Assembly (NCBI GenBank): GCA_946478645.1
Contig: CAMLCW010000067.1
Span: 1-16,981, forward strand
Length of the DNA stretch: 16,981 bases
Reading direction: 5' to 3'
Source of the DNA: an uncultured Variovorax sp.
GTDB taxonomy: Bacteria; Pseudomonadota; Gammaproteobacteria; Burkholderiales; Burkholderiaceae
The position numbers and the translations under genes were made by a program. Of the stretch, positions 13,420 through 16,981 are shown piece after piece. Numbering within the stretch: position 1 is the first letter of the stretch; every line of letters starts with the position of its first letter. Below the pieces are notes generated by a model that saw nothing but the letters and a program-made list of their open reading frames with translations, was not told where the DNA came from and made no database searches.

Positions 13420-14829
13420 TCAGCCGGCGCTGCCGCGCAGCGCCTGCAGCAGCTTGTCGTGCACACCGCCGAAGCCGCCATTGCTCATGCAGACGATGTG
13501 GTCGCCGGGCCGCGCTTCGGCGACCAGCTGGGCCACCAGCGTGCCGACATCACCGGCGACGCGGGCACGCTCGCCCATTGGGGCCAGCGCGGCGGCCGCA
13601 TCCCAGTCGAGCCCGGCGGTGTGGCAGAACGACAGGTCGGCCGCTTCGAGGCTCCACGGCAGCTGTGCTGCCATCACGCCGAGCTTCATCGTGTTGCTGC
13701 GCGGCTCGAAGGCCGCCAGGATGCGTTCGTCTTTCCGGCCGGCATCGTCGAGCTTCTTTCGCAGGCCGTCGAGCGTGGTGCGGATCGCGGTCGGATGGTG
13801 GGCGAAGTCGTCGTAGACGGCGATCTCGCCGGCCGCACGCGCCACCGTGCCGCGCAGCTCCATGCGCCGTCGCACGTTGCGGAAGCTGCCGAGCGCGCGG
13901 GCCGCATCGGCCGGCGCCACGCCGACATGTTCGGCGGCCGCGATCGCGGCGAGGGCGTTCATCTGGTTGTGCAGGCCCGACAAGGCCCATTCGACGCGCC
14001 CGACCTTCTCGCCCCGGTGCAGCACGTCGAACGCGTCGTGCGTGCCGCGCGCCTGCCATGGCGCAGCCCCGCCTTCGCCGCCGAAGCACGCGAGTTCGCT
14101 CCAGCAGCCCTGCGCCAGCACGCGCGCCAGGCTGTCCTCGGTGGCGTTCACCACCAGGCGGCCGCTGGCGGGAACGGTGCGCACCAGGTGATGGAACTGG
14201 CGCTCGATGGCCGCGAGGTCGTCGAAGATGTCGGCGTGGTCGAACTCGAGGTTGTTGAGGACCGCGGTGCGCGGGCGGTAGTGGACGAACTTGCTGCGCT
14301 TGTCGAAGAAAGCGGTGTCGTATTCATCGGCTTCGATCACGAACGCCGGACCCTCGCCCAATCGCGCCGACACGCCGAAGTCGAGCGGTACGCCGCCCAC
14401 GAGGAAGCCCGGCGCCTTGCCGCCCTGTTCGAGCACCCAGGCCAGCATCGAGGTGGTGGTGGTCTTGCCGTGGGTGCCGGCCACCGCGAGCACATGGCGG
14501 CCGAGCAGCACATGCTCCGCGAGCCATTGCGGCCCGCTGGTGTAGGGCTTGCCGGCGTCGAGGATGGCTTCCATCAGCGGAAACTTGGGCGAGCCGTCGG
14601 CCAGCCGCGCGCGCGACACCACGTTGCCGACCACGAACATGTCGGGCGCCAGCGCCAGCTGGTCGGCGCCGAAGCCTTCGATCAGTTCGATGCCGAGCGC
14701 GCGCAGCTGGTCGCTCATCGGCGGGTACACGCCGGCGTCGCAGCCCGTGACCCGGTGGCCCGCCTCGCGCGCCAACGCGGCCAATCCGCCCATGAACGTG
14801 CCGCAAATGCCAAGAATGTGAATGTGCAT
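13420..14829 (-). CDS. mpl: Mpl, UDP-MurNAc:L-Ala-gamma-D-Glu-meso-DAP ligase
   Basis: 469 residues, slightly longer than E. coli Mpl (about 457). It reuses the tripeptide released during wall turnover by ligating it to UDP-MurNAc, bypassing MurC, MurD and MurE (cytoplasm). The Mur-ligase layout is intact: the Mpl-specific N-terminus HIHILGICGTFMGGLAALA, the P-loop AGTHGKTTTTS (about 117-127), the central EADEYDTAFFDKRSKFVHY and NNLEFDHADIFDDL, and the C-terminal DDFAHHPTAI, EPRSNTMKLG and MSNGGFGGVHDKLL. Strong likeness to E. coli Mpl separates it from MurC. A TAGAAT hexamer ends 6 nt before the ATG and no Shine-Dalgarno is present. It is transcribed ahead of the cupin gene and divergently from the 14883 gene. 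Confidence 0.96.
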   Translation of the reverse strand: MHIHILGICGTFMGGLAALAREAGHRVTGCDAGVYPPMSDQLRALGIELIEGFGADQLALAPDMFVVGNVVSRARLADGSPKFPLMEAILDAGKPYTSGPQWLAEHVLLGRHVLAVAGTHGKTTTTSMLAWVLEQGGKAPGFLVGGVPLDFGVSARLGEGPAFVIEADEYDTAFFDKRSKFVHYRPRTAVLNNLEFDHADIFDDLAAIERQFHHLVRTVPASGRLVVNATEDSLARVLAQGCWSELACFGGEGGAAPWQARGTHDAFDVLHRGEKVGRVEWALSGLHNQMNALAAIAAAEHVGVAPADAARALGSFRNVRRRMELRGTVARAAGEIAVYDDFAHHPTAIRTTLDGLRKKLDDAGRKDERILAAFEPRSNTMKLGVMAAQLPWSLEAADLSFCHTAGLDWDAAAALAPMGERARVAGDVGTLVAQLVAEARPGDHIVCMSNGGFGGVHDKLLQALRGSAG

Positions 14830-14835
14830 CGGTCG

Positions 14836-14841
14836 ATTCTA
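14836..14841 (-). promoter_or_regulatory. -10-like TAGAAT before mpl
   Basis: On the minus strand TAGAAT ends 6 nt before the mpl ATG (14829). No ribosome site lies between, so the mpl transcript is probably leaderless. The -35 region is unclear. Confidence 0.45.
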
Positions 14842-14867
14842 GGAGGGTGCATCGGGTCATCCTTTGC

Positions 14868-14880
14868 GGGCAAAATGCCC
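14868..14880 (+). promoter_or_regulatory. -10-like CAAAAT inside GGGC-AAAAT-GCCC before the 14883 gene
   Basis: A perfect 4-bp inverted repeat GGGC/GCCC encloses AAAAT; CAAAAT (14871-14876) ends 6 nt before the ATG at 14883. It shares its form with the element before rodA. The 53-bp gap between mpl and this gene thus holds two divergent near-leaderless starts. Confidence 0.4.
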
Positions 14881-14882
14881 CG

Positions 14883-15479
14883 ATGGACACGTCCAAGCGT
14901 GAGATCGCCGCGGCAGCCGCCCGCCTCGTCGTCGAGGAGGGGCTCGAGTACGGGCCCGCGAAGCGCCGCGCGGTGCGCGTGCTCGGTCTCCCGACGCGCA
15001 CGGCGCTGCCCAACAACGACGAGGTCGAGGCCGAAGTGCGCGACTACATCGCGCTGTATTGCGCCGACACCCAGCCGCAGGAGCTGCAGGCGCTGCGCCA
15101 ACTCGCGCTCGAATGGATGGAGCGCATGGCCGAGTTCCGCCCGCACCTGGGCGGCGCGGTGTGGCATGGCACGGCCACGCGGCTGTCGGACATCTACATC
15201 CAGCTGTTCTGCGATGATTCGAAGTCGGCCGAGATTGCCCTGATCGACCACCACGTGGACTACGAACCCCGCATGGTGGCCGGCTTCCATGGCGAGCAGG
15301 TCGAGGCGCTGAGCGTGCATGCCGCAAGCCGCGCACTCGGCGAGGAGATCGGCGTGCACTTGCTGGTCTACGACCTGGACGATCTTCGCGGCGCGCTGCG
15401 GCCCGACGCACAGGGCCGCACGCCGCGCGGCGACCTGGCCGCACTGCGCCGGCTGATTGAAAAAGAAAAGGACAGATGA
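14883..15479 (+). CDS. Unrecognised 198-residue protein with a nucleotidyltransferase-like motif
   Basis: I do not recognise a named family. The N-terminus (about 1-35) is helical and rich in Ala/Glu/Arg (RAVRVLGLPTRTALPNNDEV). Residues 48-85 are helical. Residues 88-112, HLGGAVWHGTATRLSDIYIQ then LFCDD, resemble the 'GSxARGxxxxxSDID' segment of the pol-beta nucleotidyltransferase superfamily: Gly90-Gly91, Gly96 and Ser102-Asp103 fit, but the second Asp of the pair is Tyr105. Strands FHGEQVEALSVHA and IGVHLLVYDLDDLRG follow. It abuts the TlpA-like gene: its TGA is immediately followed by the ATG. A near-leaderless promoter is likely. Codon use matches its neighbours, so it is real. A catalytically altered or non-catalytic NTase fold is the best guess. 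Confidence 0.75.
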   Translation: MDTSKREIAAAAARLVVEEGLEYGPAKRRAVRVLGLPTRTALPNNDEVEAEVRDYIALYCADTQPQELQALRQLALEWMERMAEFRPHLGGAVWHGTATRLSDIYIQLFCDDSKSAEIALIDHHVDYEPRMVAGFHGEQVEALSVHAASRALGEEIGVHLLVYDLDDLRGALRPDAQGRTPRGDLAALRRLIEKEKDR

Positions 15480-16025
15480 ATGACTTCTTCGCCCACACGG
15501 CGCGGCCTGCTCTACGGCGGCGTGGCGGTTGCGGCCGCTGCGGCGGGCCTGGGCGGCGCATGGTGGCGCGAGCAGCGCAGCGCGCCCCGGGGTGAAACGC
15601 TCGCGCCCGACTTCTGGGTCCAGCGCTTCGAGCAGCCCGGCGGCGGCGAACTGCAGTTCTCGAGCCTGCGCGGCAAGCCGCTGCTGCTCAACTTCTGGGC
15701 GACCTGGTGTCCGCCGTGTGTCGAAGAGATGCCGATGATCGACGGCTTCTTTCGGGATCATGGCCCGAACGGTTGGCAAGTGGTTGGTTTGGCGATCGAT
15801 CAACCAAGTGCCGTGCGCAAGTTCCTGCAGAAGACGCCGGTGTCGTACCCGATTGGCCTGGCAGGCCTGCAAGGCACAGAACTGGTCAAGAATCTCGGCA
15901 ATTCGGCCGGCGGCCTTCCCTTTACGCTGGTGCTCGGCGGCGACGGTACCGTGGCCGCCCGTAAAATGGGGCAGCTCGTGCCCGCCGACCTGGACGGTTG
16001 GCGACGTGAACTCGTTCACGGTTAG
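15480..16025 (+). CDS. TlpA-like membrane-anchored thioredoxin
   Basis: 181 residues. The N-terminus SPTRRGLLYGGVAVAAAAAG has a twin-Arg start and one hydrophobic segment (about 9-27), so the protein is exported or anchored with its redox domain in the periplasm. The thioredoxin fold follows with the active site ATWCPPC (Cys77 and Cys80), VVGLAIDQPSAVRKFL and the cis-Pro147 in GGLPFTLV. Such proteins reduce or oxidise disulfides, for example in cytochrome c maturation or copper delivery to oxidases; the CPPC site and the FWATWCPPCVEEMP block are typical of the TlpA/ResA/CcmG group. An AAAGGA ribosome site lies within the end of the preceding gene, pointing to coupling with it. It is not in a ccm cluster, so partners are unknown. 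Confidence 0.9.
   Translation: MTSSPTRRGLLYGGVAVAAAAAGLGGAWWREQRSAPRGETLAPDFWVQRFEQPGGGELQFSSLRGKPLLLNFWATWCPPCVEEMPMIDGFFRDHGPNGWQVVGLAIDQPSAVRKFLQKTPVSYPIGLAGLQGTELVKNLGNSAGGLPFTLVLGGDGTVAARKMGQLVPADLDGWRRELVHG
16005..16020. repeat. Perfect inverted repeat CGTGAAC-TC-GTTCACG at the end of tlpA
   Basis: A 7-bp perfect inverted repeat with a 2-bp spacer. It encodes the last residues of the thioredoxin and lies directly upstream of TAGAAT (16023-16028), a possible -10 box for accB. It could be an operator for the accBC promoter or arise from codon use. Confidence 0.4.
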
Positions 16026-16125
16026 AATCGGATACACACTCGCGGCATTCGCCGCTGTTCGCTGAAAATCACCGATTTTTGGCAAAGTTACTTCCGAATC
16101 CCGACAAAGTCGGCACTGGAGCCTC
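16026..16125 (+). promoter_or_regulatory. accB leader region with three small hairpins
   Basis: Between the tlpA stop and accB lie GCGGC-ATTC-GCCGC (16042-16055), AAAATC-ACC-GATTTT followed by one more T (16065-16080) and CCGAC-AAA-GTCGG (16101-16113), then GGAG 4 nt before the ATG. The second may be a weak terminator for tlpA. A TAGAAT at 16023-16028 would give a leader of about 90 nt. Regulation of accBC through this leader is possible but not shown. Confidence 0.4.
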
Positions 16126-16587
16126 ATGGATCTGCGCAAACTCAAGACACTGATCGACCTGGTGTCTGAATCCAATATTTCCGAACTGGAAATCACCGAA
16201 ACCGAAGGCAAGGTTCGCATCGTCAAGGGCGGCGGTGCCGCGCCGGTGCAGTACGTGCAGACCCTGGCGGCTGCGCCCGCCGCCGCACCCGCAGCCGCCG
16301 GCGTGCCCGCCATCACCCCCGCCCCGGCGCCTGCCGCCGAGGCCGCGCCCACCGGGCACGTGGTCAAGTCGCCGATGGTCGGCACCTTCTACCGCGCGTC
16401 GAGCCCGGGCGCGCCGGCCTTCGTCGAAGTCGGCAGCAAGGTCAACGAGGGCGACACGGTCTGCATCATCGAAGCGATGAAGATCCTCAACGAAATCGAG
16501 GCGGACAAGTCCGGCACGATCACCCAGATCCTCGGCGAAAACGGCCAGGCGGTCGAATACGGCCAGCCGCTGTTCATCATCGAGTGA
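16126..16587 (+). CDS. accB: Biotin carboxyl carrier protein of acetyl-CoA carboxylase
   Basis: 153 residues (E. coli AccB 156). Residues 1-38 are the helical/strand N-terminal domain ([23 protein letters not shown]), about 46-80 a flexible Ala/Pro linker, and about 82-153 the biotinyl domain. Biotin is attached to Lys119 in [13 protein letters not shown]; the preceding [21 protein letters not shown] carries the thumb-like loop of bacterial BCCPs. It shuttles carboxybiotin from AccC to the AccAD transferase to make malonyl-CoA for fatty acid synthesis. The accC start follows 2 bp after the stop, the classic accBC operon. Confidence 0.97.
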   Translation: MDLRKLKTLIDLVSESNISELEITETEGKVRIVKGGGAAPVQYVQTLAAAPAAAPAAAGVPAITPAPAPAAEAAPTGHVVKSPMVGTFYRASSPGAPAFVEVGSKVNEGDTVCIIEAMKILNEIEADKSGTITQILGENGQAVEYGQPLFIIE

Positions 16588-16589
16588 CC

Positions 16590-16981
16590 ATGTTCAAGAA
16601 GATCCTGGTTGCCAACCGGGGGGAGATTGCCCTCCGGATTCAGCGCGCGTGCAGCGAGATGGGCATCAAGGCCGTGATGGTCTATTCCGAGGCCGACCGC
16701 GACGCCAAGTACGTCAAGCTCGCGCAAGAGGCCGTGTGCATCGGCCCGGCACCGTCGGGCCAGAGCTACCTCAACATGCCGGCCATCATCTCGGCCGCCG
16801 AGGTGACCGATGCCGAAGCCATCCATCCCGGCTACGGCTTCCTGAGCGAGAACGCCAATTTCGCCGAGCGCGTGGAACAGAGCGGGTTCCAGTTCATCGG
16901 CCCCACGCCCGACAACATCCGCACGATGGGCGACAAGGTCTCGGCCAAGCAGGCCATGATCAAGGCCGGCGTGCCCTGCGT
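16590..16981 (+). CDS. accC: Biotin carboxylase, acetyl-CoA carboxylase subunit (5' part)
   Basis: 130 codons are in the window; the rest runs off the right edge. The start [20 protein letters not shown] and [15 protein letters not shown] are the hallmark N-terminal blocks of biotin carboxylases, and [15 protein letters not shown] leads into the ATP-grasp domain. The enzyme carboxylates biotin on AccB using ATP and bicarbonate. It lies 2 bp after accB and is cotranscribed with it. No defect is seen in the visible part. Confidence 0.97.
   Translation, partial: MFKKILVANRGEIALRIQRACSEMGIKAVMVYSEADRDAKYVKLAQEAVCIGPAPSGQSYLNMPAIISAAEVTDAEAIHPGYGFLSENANFAERVEQSGFQFIGPTPDNIRTMGDKVSAKQAMIKAGVPC

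Noticed and set aside
13240..15243. A 667-codon plus-strand frame opposite mpl and the cupin gene
   Set aside because: Antisense to mpl, which is strongly conserved; the translation is a typical GC-bias shadow.
1..16981. CRISPR array, tRNA, rRNA, insertion sequence or phage genes
   Set aside because: No regularly spaced repeats, no tRNA-like cloverleaf, no transposase or integrase motif, and codon use is uniform throughout.

Overview
The window looks like chromosomal DNA from a high-GC betaproteobacterium, most likely Burkholderiales and plausibly Comamonadaceae (Variovorax-like). The basis is strong GC bias at third codon positions, a Bug-type periplasmic receptor, accB-accC order, and the general look of the proteins. 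The placement is inferred from protein character, not from a search. I see no rRNA, tRNA, CRISPR array, insertion sequence or prophage; this is ordinary housekeeping and accessory chromosome, densely packed on both strands.

Layout: (1) 1-2093, minus strand: yqiA-type esterase followed by an RNB-family exoribonuclease that runs off the left edge. (2) 2428-6217, plus: a LuxR-type response regulator overlapping its 7TM-type sensor kinase (TGATG), then rodA. (3) 6222-8413, minus: a Bug-type solute receptor and an M20D amidohydrolase as a two-gene unit, with a divergent LysR regulator at 8532-9416. (4) 9488-11553, plus: tldD and a BamE-like lipoprotein. (5) 11563-12896, plus: an intrinsic terminator, then a complete transcription-attenuation leader and an aroG-type DAHP synthase. 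(6) 12904-14829, minus: mpl (peptidoglycan recycling ligase) and a cupin_5 protein. (7) 14883-16025, plus: an unrecognised protein with a nucleotidyltransferase-like motif, abutting a TlpA-like thioredoxin. (8) 16126-16981, plus: accB and the start of accC (fatty acid synthesis).

The most interesting feature is the leader of the DAHP synthase gene. A 24-codon ORF (11612-11686) carries the run YFFAYFWF: seven aromatic residues in eight codons, covering Phe, Tyr and Trp. It is followed by three mutually exclusive pairings: 1:2 protector (11614-11621 with 11662-11669), 2:3 antiterminator (11657-11667 with 11711-11721) and 3:4 terminator (11707-11741 plus seven T). This is the architecture of ribosome-mediated attenuation, here on the first enzyme of the shikimate pathway.

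A second recurring signal is a -10-like hexamer ending 6-8 nt before the ATG of several genes that lack a Shine-Dalgarno sequence (RNB gene, rodA, tldD, mpl, the 14883 gene and the aro leader ORF). In some cases it sits inside a GC-rich inverted repeat. It suggests leaderless or nearly leaderless transcripts.
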